DNA of 64,000 nt, from positions 2,294,001 through 2,358,000 of the forward strand of contig OX336337.1 of the NCBI GenBank assembly GCA_946902875.1, given 5' to 3'. Position numbers and translations under genes: made by a program. The DNA is from Nematopogon swammerdamellus. Lineage: Eukaryota; Arthropoda; Insecta; Lepidoptera; Adelidae. Shown here piece after piece: positions 1 through 9,614 of the stretch (positions within the stretch are counted from its first letter, which is position 1; each line of letters begins with the position of its first letter). The notes under the pieces were generated by a model, which saw only the letters and a list, made by a program, of their open reading frames with translations, was not told the DNA's origin and made no database searches.

Positions 1-45
1 TAATAACTATACGCAAAGTAAAGCCCGTCGCAGACGATGAATATA

Positions 46-293
46 ATATCGCTGGTGATCTGGCAGAAAGTCCTATCTAAATTTTTGCCAAATTCAGATT
101 TTGGTGGTAATCCTATATAATTTTTTCCACAATGTCAGGACAAAATGTAGGCGACTTTATGCTAAAATAAAATAAAATTGTACGTGTTTTTTTTTTACAT
201 TGTATGACCCTAAGTTCTGAACAAAACAGTTTCACGTCTCTTGAAAAATTTAAATTTTTGAGATAGGACTTTCTGCCAGATCACCAACGATAT
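46..293. mobile_element. Non-autonomous DNA element (MITE candidate)
   Basis: Perfect 25-bp inverted ends, GGTGATCTGGCAGAAAGTCC... at 53-77 and its reverse complement at 260-284, can be extended with one mismatch to 46 and 293 (ATATCG...CGATAT). The interior is AT-rich and has no coding potential. I could not settle the target-site duplication, so the exact ends and the superfamily are open. Confidence 0.6.
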
Positions 294-354
294 GTATAAT
301 ATTTTAACATAAGATGAAATATTTATTTATTTTTCTTTATTTCACATTTTTATA

Positions 355-520
355 ATAATTTATCTTAATTTTACATATTATAAGTACTATAAAAGTAATA
401 AAAATACGCAAAATTAATATAAACATCAATTAAAAACGGTAATACTGCCAGCGGCGGGAGACAGGCCTGCAAGCGCGCCAGCGGGTGCAGGCCGAAACTG
501 AACAGCTATACACTACATAC
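355..520. repeat. Dispersed repeat with GC-rich block, second copy near 59.8 kb
   Basis: An AT-rich stretch followed by a GC-rich block (GGCGGGAGACAGGCCTGC ... GCGGGTGCAGGCCG) recurs with moderate divergence at about 59805-59935. Family not recognised. Confidence 0.5.
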
Positions 521-616
521 ACTTTATAAATAAACAGGTATAAATTAGCAAGCCAATAACAAAGTTAAAAACAGTTTTAAGTTATTTTAAAATACCTACA
601 AAACTTTTTCAATAGC

Positions 617-1022
617 TTTTTTTTAATGTAATCCGGTATGGGTGGCTGAGTCGTAGGGGCCAAACGCATGCTCCGACCAGCCAATATCACATCCGAGAAG
701 GTAGGTGCCATACCGGATATTTTCCTGGATTGCTGGCCATAATGGACTACAGGAGAACACAACCGAGGCTGCTATGCGGCCATCTTACATCCAGTACGTT
801 GGCACCAACCCAGTCGGCTATAATTTGAGCCTACCACCTAGTAAGGGGAAAGGGATGGGACCTACAGTATTACACCGGTTCCGAACGGTGAAGCAGCAGG
901 TGCAGGTATGTATGTAAATTTTTTCGTCAGAAAAAACTTTATTGGTACACCCTGACCGGATTCGAACCTCGGACCTCTCGTATGAGAAACCGATGCCCAA
1001 ACCACTCGGTCACCCGTCGCTT
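617..1022 (-). mobile_element. SINE-T, near full length
   Basis: The tRNA-type head is at the right end: read on the minus strand it has the A box TGGCCGAGTGG-like (here with one change) and the B box GGTTCGAATCC. The body includes the shared central segment (CTAGGTGGTAGG ... TTGGTACCACC type) and the tail ends in GGATTACAT plus an A run (T run on the plus strand at 617-625). About 400 bp, like the copies at 26.0, 35.7 and 53.3 kb. Confidence 0.85.
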
Positions 1023-1764
1023 ATTATGGAGCAGTGCCACAAGTATATTATAATTATATATCGCTTATATCGCTTGGCATCTTCCGATATCGTTCGATAA
1101 AATTAAAATTAAATTGTAGAAACTTTACTGGTTTAGGTGTTAGACTAGAGTTAATTTTCTATGTATTAATATTGTAACGGTTTGTTTCTTTAAAAGTTAA
1201 AAAAAAATCTCTTACAATACTGTAAGATCAAATATATTATATTATCTTCCTCGTGTGTAATGGTTAAAACGATTGTATGGTGGGTGAGCGATATTGTGAA
1301 ATATGCTCTTAAATAAGATATAATATTTTATATTATCTTCATCGTCTGTGGCGCGCTTAAGATGCCTGCGCGATCTGTTATCATTTTATTTTTATGAAGA
1401 TTTTATATAGCGGATTATTGGATAATCCTTGATCGATTCTGTTATTCTTGGTCTCTACAAATGAAATATTTCGATTATATATTAAGTTCATATTTCTGAC
1501 AGTCAACCTCGGTGTATTTTCAATAATTTTAGGGTTCCGTATCCGTCGTACTCGGGATATCGTGCCTTGCTGGCTGCTTAATAGTTTTCTTGTTCCGTGT
1601 CAGTGCTTCCCTTGAATTGAAAAAGTTAAGCAATTTTAAAATTGTGGTTTTAAACATTTAAAAAACAAAAGTATGAACTTTCACCGATAGATGGCTATAC
1701 GTGCGAGTGCCACTCTAAAGTAAAATAACAAATAATAAAACACTACCATTTACGTGGCGGTGCG
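1023..1764. other. Unassigned AT-rich spacer
   Basis: No gene recognised. A short G-repeat-like fragment (AGGGTTCCGTATCCG) lies near 1530. The rest is AT-rich and shows no convincing coding frame or splice pair. Confidence 0.5.
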
Positions 1765-1808
1765 AAAAACCACGGCTCGCGACTTGGTCTCGCACTTGCC
1801 CGGTTTTT
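1765..1808 (-). repeat. G-repeat end fragment
   Basis: A diverged copy of the G-repeat terminus, ending CTCGCACTTGCCCGGTTTTTT, matches the CGCACTTGGCCGGTTTTTT end seen at 26.75 and 63.4 kb. Confidence 0.5.
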
Positions 1809-1811
1809 TAT

Positions 1812-2040
1812 TTCTTAGCGTCACGCCTGTTTCGCAGTGGGATGAACAACGGATCTCCACGTGCCACGATCCTGACACACCACTGCCGCCTCTTCAACTC
1901 TCATAATGTTCTTCATACGAGTACATACATACATGTCGGTTACGAGTACTACGCACTTGACCCTTTTTTAGTACGTACCCGATCTGGTCTAGGTGAGTGC
2001 GTCCAGGGCGACCTTTCCCGACTCTTCCACTAACATTCGC
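1812..2040 (-). pseudogene. LINE-C reverse transcriptase C-terminus, frameshifted
   Basis: Read on the minus strand this matches the LINE-C tail at 24.4-24.7 kb: GKGRPGRTHLDQIG, then VLKKGQVRSTRNRHVCM, then a small insertion and frame change, with the terminal region around CQDRGTW only in another frame. The parent family is a non-LTR retrotransposon; this is the end of its polymerase protein. It is 5'-truncated and frameshifted, so it cannot be functional. The right end fades at about 2040. Confidence 0.75.
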
Positions 2041-2196
2041 TCCATAAATATACCTATTTATTTTATTAACTAATATCTAAAGAAACCAATATTATGACCA
2101 ATATTATCCTGTCGCACACGCAGCTATCGCCATCACCTGTCATTCATTATTCAAATAACTGTTCAATAATAAATAATATAATATATTATTTATTAT

Positions 2197-2281
2197 AATA
2201 TTTCGGCGCTGTTGCCGTCATCAGTAAGTAATATAATATTATTACATTACTTACTGATGACGGCAACAGCGCCAAAATATT
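2197..2281. repeat. Perfect hairpin, about 36-bp arms
   Basis: Arms at 2197-2232 and 2246-2281 share GGCGCTGTTGCCGTCATCAG and its complement, with one mismatch, around a 13-base AT loop. Probably a miniature inverted-repeat element; surrounding sequence is AT-rich so any short duplication is obscured. Confidence 0.75.
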
Positions 2282-2366
2282 TAAAAGTGTAAATCATGTA
2301 CAAAACTTATTAATGTTAATACCACATACTTACACCATTATTTTCAAAATAGCTCTACCATTCCAG

Positions 2367-2484
2367 CATTTCATAAAAGAAATATCCTGATTCGTGTCAG
2401 TCTATTTGAATATTTACAAAAATATGAAACACGGCCTTGTTCTACTGAAATATTTAAGCTGCGCAAAATAAAGGGTATGCTGCG
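2367..2484 (+). other. Exon-like segment, weak
   Basis: A 118-bp segment preceded by CTCTACCATTCCAG (acceptor-like) and followed by TGCG|GTGAGT (strong donor consensus) is open in one frame reading ...RNILIRVSLFEYLQKYETR... to KGMLR. The same frame stays open upstream to 2285. I do not recognise the peptide. It could be a host exon or chance; no repeat similarity was noticed within the window. Confidence 0.2.
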
Positions 2485-2774
2485 GTGAGTGTTATAAAAG
2501 ATGTATTTTTTTTCAGAGCGGACCACATGGACTGCCACTCCCTTTCGCGTACCCAAGTGGGTACCCCAGTCGGTGTCATTAGCCTGGCGCGATAATACGC
2601 AATGATGTTTGGCGAAGATTAATAATAAATAACCCAAAGGTAGAGTTGTCATGACAACGCCCTAGGGACTTCTCTGTCTCGTCCTGATTGTGTGAAAAAA
2701 CCGGGTTTGTTTGCGTTATTAGGTGGATTCAAATTTCGTATCATAATATTGACAAATGCTATTTACATTTACAT

Positions 2775-4178
2775 ACTAGCTGAGCCCGCGGCTCCGCTCG
2801 CGTGAAATTCGTATTCCAAAGAAGAATGTAAGTAACTAAGGGTGAGGCCGAAGGCCGAGCTGCGTTCAGGTAATCGATAAACCTTCTTAAAGAAAGTAAC
2901 TAACTAAGGGCGAGGCCGAAGGCTGAGCTGCTTTCAGGTAAACGATAAATCTTTCTCAAATAAAGGAAGTAAGTAAGGGCGAGGCCGAAGGCCGAGCTGC
3001 GTTCAGGAAGACGTTAAACCTTCTGGAAGAAAGGAAGGAACTAAGTGCGAGGCCGAAGGCCGAGCTCCGTTCAGGTAAACCAAAAACCCTCTTCCGCCTT
3101 CGGGCCTCGCCCTTAAAGACTTCCTTTCTTCGATAGAATATAATATCGTTTACTCAATCTATTTATTTCATAAAAATACAAAAGTAATATTAATAACTAA
3201 AGAATTAAACCTACCTAACAAACATTAAAATAACTATCAAAACGGGCATTTTCAAATGTTCTTAGAGCACTTGCGGCATTACCCCGCTGGATGGCAAGGC
3301 TTACCCTTTGAATCAAGTACATAAGCCCTTGATGACGGGACACCAGTTGCGTCAACCAGCTCAAGCCTCTTTTGGCTTCACTGCTCCACGGACCGAGGGT
3401 TTCAACCGCAAACGCAACAGATTCGAAATCTTGAATTATATTTCTATATTTGCTGCGTTTGAGGCTCTCCGCCCCAGCCTCGGCCGCGCCAGCCGCTCTT
3501 GAAGATGTCCTAACGTGACTTGGAGCCAATGAGAACAAAAGTGGCGTCCCACATCAAAGAACTACCCTTAGTCCATGGCACTAAGGTGATAGCATCGGGC
3601 CTCTTTCCATCCAGCCGGGAATAACCGCGAGGTTCTAGGATGCACGGTATATTTGCCGTTAGAAGCGTGGACTTTATAATAAAATTTAAATTAAATTAAC
3701 TCAATTTTAATATTAATTAACTTTATTCGAGATGGTTTAGCTTCTTCCTGAACGCAGCTCGGCCTTCGGCCTCGCCCTTAGTTGCTTGCTTTCTTCGAGA
3801 TGGTTTATCATTTGTCAGAACGTAGCTCGGCCTTCGGCCTCGCCTTAGTTACTTACTTTCTTCAAGATGGTTTAGCTTCTTCCTGAACGCAGCTCGGCCT
3901 GCGGCCTCGCCCATAGTTACTTACTTTCTTCGAGAAGGTTTATGGTCTCCCAGAATAGAGCTCGGCCTTCGGCCTCGCCCTTAGTTACTTACTTTCTTCA
4001 AAAATGTTTTTCTTCTTCCTGAACTCAGCTCCGCCTTCCGCCTCGCCCTTAGTTACTTTCATCGAGAAAGAATATCGTTTACGTGAGCGCAGATCCGCCT
4101 TCGGGCCCGCCTTTAGTTACTTACTTTCTTTTTTTTAAATACGAATTTCACGCGAGCGAAGCCGCGGGCAACAGATAT
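2775..4178. mobile_element. Fold-back element with captured retrotransposon frame (copy 1)
   Basis: The ends are inverted copies: GCCCGCGGCTCCGCTCGCG at 2784 onward, and CGCGAGCGAAGCCGCGGGC ending about 4171. Next to each end lie head-to-tail copies of a roughly 60-bp unit containing GGCGAGGCCGAAGGCCGAGC, in plus orientation on the left (2840-3110) and in minus orientation on the right (3750-4120). The centre holds a minus-strand reading frame (3215-3672) from a retrotransposon. A second copy is at 57337-59080. The layout resembles fold-back elements, where subterminal tandem repeats form long inverted arms; the mechanism of movement is unknown. Confidence 0.7.
3215..3672 (-). pseudogene. Retrotransposon C-terminal domain inside fold-back element, frameshifted
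   Basis: On the minus strand the frame runs LEPRGYSRLDGKRPDAITL, VPWTKGSSLMWDAT, then a 2-base loss relative to the copy at 57.8 kb shifts the frame, and the remainder is open for 107 codons (AESLKRSKYRNI, AVETLGPW, QRVSLAIQRGNAAS). The same signature is present in the frame at 6.8-7.2 kb. It corresponds to a domain I know only as a C-terminal part of reverse-transcriptase proteins in invertebrates. The upstream polymerase is missing. The frameshift makes this copy a pseudogene; its partner at 57.8 kb is open across that point. Confidence 0.75.
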
Positions 4179-4179
4179 A

Positions 4180-5072
4180 TAAATTTTATTGCACCAATGA
4201 CAGCGACATAACTTCGACTTTCAATTATTATTTTTATTTATCAAACAATTTGTCACCGGCCAGCTCACGTCGAGATGACAGTTCTCCGTTGTCAACATGA
4301 CATTTAAAATAGTTTTTTACCTTTACTTTGGATTACGTGATTTTTATTATATTTTTTAATTATTATGTTCATCCGGGATATGCACTGTCATTATAAAAAG
4401 TTTCGTCAAATTCCGTTCAGTGGTTTTTGCGAGATGCGCTTACAAATAGACATTTTTGCATTTACGATTTTATTATATGTATAGAAAGAATAGATATGTA
4501 TAGACTATTGTGTTCAAGTTATAAAAAAGAAGAACTGTCATTTTCGTTGTATCTACTTATTTTTAAATTTCGAATGAATATTTTATTCAAATTGTATTTG
4601 CTGACAGTTCTCAAGATATAATTATGCACTTTGGACTACGTGATTTTAAACGCGCAATAATGTTTATAATTGTTAATTTTTTTTTTATTTTTGTTATTTT
4701 TTTTTACGTATTATGTTAACCCGGCATATAAACTGCCACTATACAAAGTTTCGTCTAATTCCGTTCAGTGGTTTTTGCGTGATGCGCGTACAGACAAACA
4801 AACAAACAAACAAAAATTTTAAAAACTGTTCTAACATGTTCAGTATCTCATTTTACGCCACCCTGGTTAGTTTTTTTCCGAATACATTCAATGTACAGAC
4901 TTTCTTACCTCTACGATTTTATTATATGTATAGATATACAAAGTCTTTTGTAATCAGAATTCTCAGAAAATTGTTAATCTTGCTCACAAATTGTATTTTC
5001 GACGACAAAACCCCTGCGAAGTTTCTTATCGGCTCCTTCTTTGCGGGTGTAAACAAACCGCGGATATAAAAT
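4180..5072. repeat. Repeat flank shared with 59082-59808
   Basis: The sequence right of the fold-back element is repeated, with small indels, right of the second copy: the TTTATTGCACC(A)ATGACAGCG stretch, the TTCCGTTCAGTGGTTTTTGC segments, an (ACAA) run near 4795 and the end TTTTATTATATGTATAGAT. The two TTCCGTTCAGTGG segments (about 4405 and 4760) suggest a partial internal duplication. So the duplicated block is about 2.3 to 2.5 kb in all. A LINE-type 3' region is possible; there is no intact coding frame. Confidence 0.7.
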
Positions 5073-5539
5073 AATACTCATGTGTTATGCTGGGAAGGAT
5101 TTCGATTGAGTTTGAACCGAACCCTGCCAATGTCCTTTCAATTTCAGTTGTCGTTGTGTTTGAATCTAATAAAAACTCGTTGATTATGTAAAAATGTCTA
5201 TTATATTTTGATTTTATTAATCGAGTGTTGATCCGCGAGCGGTGGTTGTTGCGTTATCAGACGTGAGGTTGGAGGCCAAGAGATCAACAGTGCAGAAATT
5301 GTCTCAAGTCATACGTGGTTGAAATGATAAGGGCTTTCTGATAGTCTATGGTCGGAAGGCAGCACATTTAAGTTGATTAGAGGGGAGAAGGAGCCGCGGT
5401 CGACGCACCGCAAGTAGATAAGTACCGGTTGACTTACTTCACATAAGACATGAGATCGCATCACTCAGTTGTGGTGGTGACGTCACCAAACGAAGCAAGA
5501 ATGACGGGCGGTAGCGCGGCTCGACTATTAATCATGTAT
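5073..5539. other. Unassigned spacer
   Basis: No gene recognised. An AATAAAA signal near 5169 and moderately GC-rich text up to 5530 gave a passing impression of an LTR end, but I found no matching partner, primer-binding site or coding region. Confidence 0.4.
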
Positions 5540-6405
5540 TATAATTTAGTATTTAAGTACTTCTACAATGATGTCTAAATCCTTGATAAGCGTCTCTTCT
5601 ATTAACGTATTTATAATATAGTCTTTGTGTACTTCTACCTTGATTTATAACACCTCGGCAAGCGCCTATTCTACATATTAATGTATTTCTAATTTAATCT
5701 TTGTGTCTTCTACAATGATTTCTAACTCCTCGACAATTGCCTCTTCTATTAATGTATTTATAATTTAGTCTTTATGTACTTCTACAATGATTTGTAAGTT
5801 CTCGGCAAGCGCCTCTTCTATTAATTTATTTATAATTTAGTCTTTGTGTACTTCTACAATGATTTCTAACTCTTCCGCAAGCGCATGTTCTATTAATGTA
5901 TTTATAATTTAGTCTTTGTGTACTTCTACAATAATTTCTTAAGTTATCGGCAAGCGCCTCTTCTATTAATTTATTTATAATTTAGTCTTTGTGTACTTCT
6001 ACAATGATTTCTAAGTTCTCGGCAAGCGCCTCTTCTATTAATTGATTTATAATTTAATCTTTGTGTACTTCTACAATGATTTCTAAGTTCTCGGCAAGCG
6101 CCTCTTCTATTAATTGATTTATAATTTAATCTTTGTGTACTTCTACAATGATTTCTAAGTTCTCGGCAAGCGCCTCTTCTAATAATTTATTTATAATTTA
6201 GTTTTTGTGTACTTCTACAATGATTTCTATCTCCTCGACAATTGCCTCTTCTATTAATGTATTTATAATTTAGTCTTTGTGTTTTCTACAATGATTTCTA
6301 ACTCCTCGACAATTGCCTCTTCTATTAATGTATTTATAATTTAGTCTTTGTGTACTTCTACAATGATTTTTATCTCCTCGGCAAGTGCCTCCTCTATTAA
6401 TCTGA
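5540..6405 (+). repeat. 72-bp tandem array, about 12 copies
   Basis: The unit contains GTATTTATAATTTAGTCTTT, ACTTCTACAATGATTTCTAA and GGCAAGCGCCTCTTCTATTA. Copies near 6001, 6073 and 6145 are spaced exactly 72 bases and are almost identical; those at the left edge are more diverged and some are a few bases short. No coding role is apparent. This looks like a local minisatellite. Confidence 0.9.
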
Positions 6406-6648
6406 ATTCTTCGGATCCCGCTCAATACAAGGTCGGAATTATCCCTCGTTCCAACGGCACGAGAACGAATGGGCGGATTAAAAAAATTCGCCCATTTATC
6501 ATACCGTGAAAGGAAATTTATGAGTGGGTGTTTTGTAAATACGAAAAATGAATGGGCGTTTTGATAACTTTTGATTCACGTCCGTCGGCTTGTGAGTAAA
6601 TTAAAATGTTGTCAATTGAGTTTTTCGGAGAGCGTGCGTGGGTGATAT
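6406..6648. other. Unassigned spacer before retrotransposon frame
   Basis: Unique-looking sequence containing two short related stretches (GAATGGGCGGATTAAAAAAATT near 6468 and GAATGGGCGTTTTGATAA near 6550). Nothing else recognised. Confidence 0.35.
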
Positions 6649-7248
6649 GTGCTTACTTATTTAGGAAAAAATATGTTTAATTTTTTTTTTTATGGATGTT
6701 TTATGTTTAGATTCAGATATTTATATCGCTATCAAACACACAATGCTAACAAAAATAATATAATAAAACGTGCACTCGTTTCAGCCGGTGTGCCGTCAGT
6801 ATTGGAACCGAGCGGACTCAGCAGGGAAGACGGCAAGCGTCCAGACGGGATGACCCTGATACCTTGGTCACAGGGGAGAGCCCTCGTCTGGGACGCTACT
6901 TGCGTCGACACATTAGCGTCTTCGCACGTGTTGTCAACGTCGAGAAAGGCAGGATCCGCGGCTGAGTCGGCTGCGCGCTTGAAACATTCTAGATACCAAA
7001 ACATTGTAAATCAAAATTATGAGTTTGTAGCAGTGGCTGTGGAAACGCTCGGTCCCCTGTGCGAGGAGGCGAAGGGGTTTCTCAAAGAAATAGGGCGCCG
7101 TCTCGCGGAGACTTCGGGGGATACCTGTGCTGGATACTTTCTGATGCAGCGCATCAGCATGGCTGTACAGAAGGGCAATGCCGCGAGCGTTATGGGCAGT
7201 TTCCCGTCATCGGGTCATTTAGATGAAAGTTTTATGGGGAATGCGTGA
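6649..7248 (+). CDS. Retrotransposon C-terminal domain, open 199-codon frame
   Basis: From about residue 42 the translation matches a recurring C-terminal domain of invertebrate retrotransposon polymerases: ALVSAGVPSVLEPSGLSR, DGKRPDGMTLIPW (residues about 63-75), ALVWDATCVDTLASSH (about 82-97), AARLKHSRYQNI, VAVETLGP, IGRRLAETSGD, and MQRISMAVQKGNAAS near the end. The spacing PD, then (V/L)WDAT, then K..(K/R)Y resembles the PD-(D/E)XK nuclease layout of the restriction-like endonucleases in some non-LTR elements; that is inference. The first 40 residues, rich in F, Y and K, are not conserved and the listed start may only be the first available codon. No reverse transcriptase lies upstream, so this is a 5'-truncated insertion whose remaining frame happens to be unbroken. 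AATAAA at 7303 and a CCTT-rich tail follow. Confidence 0.65.
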   Translation: MLTYLGKNMFNFFFYGCFMFRFRYLYRYQTHNANKNNIIKRALVSAGVPSVLEPSGLSREDGKRPDGMTLIPWSQGRALVWDATCVDTLASSHVLSTSRKAGSAAESAARLKHSRYQNIVNQNYEFVAVAVETLGPLCEEAKGFLKEIGRRLAETSGDTCAGYFLMQRISMAVQKGNAASVMGSFPSSGHLDESFMGNA

Positions 7249-7317
7249 TTTTTTTATATGTTAATTATTTTAAGTTAGTCACAATGTGTACTTTGTTATT
7301 TGAAATAAAATTATTAT

Positions 7318-7345
7318 CCTTATCCTTCCTTTCCTTCCTTTCCTT
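7318..7345 (+). repeat. CCTT-rich simple repeat
   Basis: Short CCTTTCCTTCC run directly after the retrotransposon 3' end; may be its tail or a slippage product. Confidence 0.6.
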
Positions 7346-8013
7346 ACCTATAATAAAACTATAATAAAATCCAACGTCTGTTTTCTGTCTGTCTGTCTGT
7401 CCGCTTATAACTCGAGAACCACTGAACCGATTTTAATAAAACAAAATTCTACGGATAGCTTGATTCTTCCCATCAACTATAGGCTACTTACTATCACGCT
7501 AAATAGCTTATGAGGTTAGCAGTGAAGTGAAATATGAGAGCGGGCGGAGCCGCGGGCACAGCTTGTGCTAACATTACCTATAATAAAATCCAACGTCTGC
7601 TTTCTGTCTGTCTGTCTGTCCGCTTATAACTCGAGAACCACTGAACCGATTTTAATAAAACAAAATTCTACGGATAGCTTGATTCTTCCCATCAACTATA
7701 GGCTACTTACTATCACGCTAAATAGCTTATGAGGTTAGCAGTGAAGTGAAATATGAGAGCGGGCGGAGCCGCGGGCACAGCTTGTGCTAACATTACCTAT
7801 AATAAAATCCAACGTCTGCTTTCTGTCTGTCTGTCTGTCCGCTTATAACTCGAGAACCACTGAACCGATTTTAATAAAACAAAATTCTACGGATAGCTTG
7901 ATTCTTCCCATCAACTATAGGCTACTTACTATCACGCTAAATAGCTTATGAGGTTAGCAGTGAAGTGAAATATGAGAGCGGGCGGAGCCGCGGGCACAGC
8001 TTGTGCTAACATA
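7346..8013 (+). repeat. 219-bp repeat, three tandem copies
   Basis: Three nearly identical units follow each other with a period of exactly 219 bp (CCAACGTCTG at 7371 and 7590; ACATTACCTAT at 7571 and 7790). Each unit runs from ATAATAAAATCCAACGTCTG through TCTGTCTGTCTG, CCACTGAACCGATTTTAAT to GCGGGCGGAGCCGCGGGCAC. The same element, inverted and in two tandem copies, is at 20682-21108. High identity between copies points to recent amplification. Confidence 0.9.
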
Positions 8014-8148
8014 ATATTTTAATTTATATTCAGTATAGTTCGTCTGCATTTTAGTTTTGTTCCGTTCAGAAATGCAATCTATATGGAAGTATCGAGCAAA
8101 AAACCTGTCTGTCCGTCCGTCCGTCCATCTGTCACACGAGCTAGGCCG

Positions 8149-8212
8149 AGGCTGTGCTTTGGCCCCTCCAATTCAGCCACCCATAACGGATTACTTACAT
8201 AAAAAAAAAAGG
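8149..8212 (+). repeat. SINE-T 3' end fragment
   Basis: GCTTTGGCCCCTCCAATTCA, CCACCCATAACGGATTACTT and an A run match the 3' end of SINE-T. The remainder of the SINE is absent. Confidence 0.6.
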
Positions 8213-8685
8213 TTAAATCGATCAATTCAATTCTTCAATACAAACACAAACAAAGATATACTTTTTATTCAGAAAAGATTTCTATCTAGTTCAATGTATC
8301 TAGACTTGTGCGTAACGTAAGGTAACTACACAGAAATCAAATATGTATGATTTATGTTACGTCTTACTTCTAACTAGGTACGTCTACGTCGTATATTTTC
8401 AGAACGTGGATTTCACGTAAATTCCAATTCGCGTTGCTATAAATAATTTCTTGCTTTTTTCACAAACTCTAACGTTTCCTCGGAGCTTCTGGGTACCGAA
8501 CGCGATACGTGCGTATATCTGTGCACCCTACCACGGAATATGGAGTAAGCTGGAAAGGCTATGGGGCGGTCATACTTGAAATTGTACTGAAACCACGATG
8601 AACATGCTAATCGTACTTACGACATTTTAACCACGATACTACGAGAAGTTCAAAAGGACGGTCAAAGAGAAAGAAATACTAATAA
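8213..8685. other. Unassigned spacer
   Basis: AT-rich and unique-looking within the window. No frame longer than background and no repeat family recognised. Confidence 0.4.
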
Positions 8686-9520
8686 TAAATCTGTAAAGGA
8701 TGGTCATGGAGTCGGTTACTTTGTTTTATGAGATACTGCGTTTGTAGACTCTATGTATGATACTAAAACTAAATTGACAATTTTTTGAAATATTTTCTGG
8801 ATGTGTGTATGAATTCGAATTTGTTGAAACTTAGTATAAGCGCATTTAACTATACATGACACAGAATATAATAATAATATTATCAAATAATATATATATA
8901 TAGATATAATCAAATAATGACTTGATAAAATTTCTTATCAAATTTGACGATGGCACTATACACCGGACTTTTTACATAATACCTATATACTTCAGAAGTT
9001 GTCAGAATCACATGATAAATAAATATAATTAATGATGCGATATGAATGTAATTAATTAGTTATGCGATAACGACATGTGGTGGTTTGTGACAGAAACCAG
9101 TAGTCCATACAATTTCATAGTAAAAATGTTTTCACTTTGTCATGAATTGCTGCATGTCACAAATCAGCACATGCGTGTCTAGGCAGTGGCAAACATTTTT
9201 GTTAAGTGGACATTGAAAAAATTTCCAGTGAAGTTTCTTGTCAGTTCTTCTTCGCTGTGATAATCGAACTGGCGGAATGTTACAATGTAAATATGACAAA
9301 TCTGAGCGCAGTGTACTGCCAATAGATGCTAAATAAACAATAAACAATAAACAACAAATACGCTAAATAAAATTGCGTTTCGGTTAGGTACGCTAAGATG
9401 TGGCTCTCATATCCGATCTCGAATTGTTCCTCCTGCCAAAATATAGGTACGGACGCGGGCTTACTTACTTTGTTCTTTATAAATACGAATTTCACGCGAG
9501 CGTAGCCGCGGCAAAAGCTA
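8686..9520 (-). repeat. R-repeat, interrupted copy
   Basis: 8690-8900 matches the AATAAATCTGTAAAGGATGG / ACTTTGTTTTATGAGATACT end of the R-repeat and 9355-9520 matches its other end (AAGATGTGGCTCTCATA ... ACGAATTTCACGCGAGCG, then CGTAGCCGCGG). About 450 bases between are foreign. They include GAAGTTTCTTGTCAGTTCTT near 9231, a motif also seen in the repeats at 21.1 and 44.1 kb. Confidence 0.65.
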
Positions 9521-9614
9521 TATATTATATATCTACAATCTATGTAATATCATGACCGCATTCATCTCTCGACCTCTGTCGAAATGAATCGAAATTGAAA
9601 ATATACGTTCTTGC

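Noticed and set aside
705..1000. Protein-coding frames of 60-70 codons (and similar ones at 10.2, 26.1, 35.9, 53.5 kb)
   Set aside because: They are shadows of SINE-T copies; the same peptide recurs in each copy.
4713..5069. 118-codon frame in the flank of the fold-back element
   Set aside because: AT-rich, rich in F, Y and N, broken in the second copy at 59.6 kb, and without recognised domains.
5100..5400. Solo LTR
   Set aside because: An AATAAAA signal and repeat-like feel only; no matching partner, no TG...CA ends and no target duplication could be shown.
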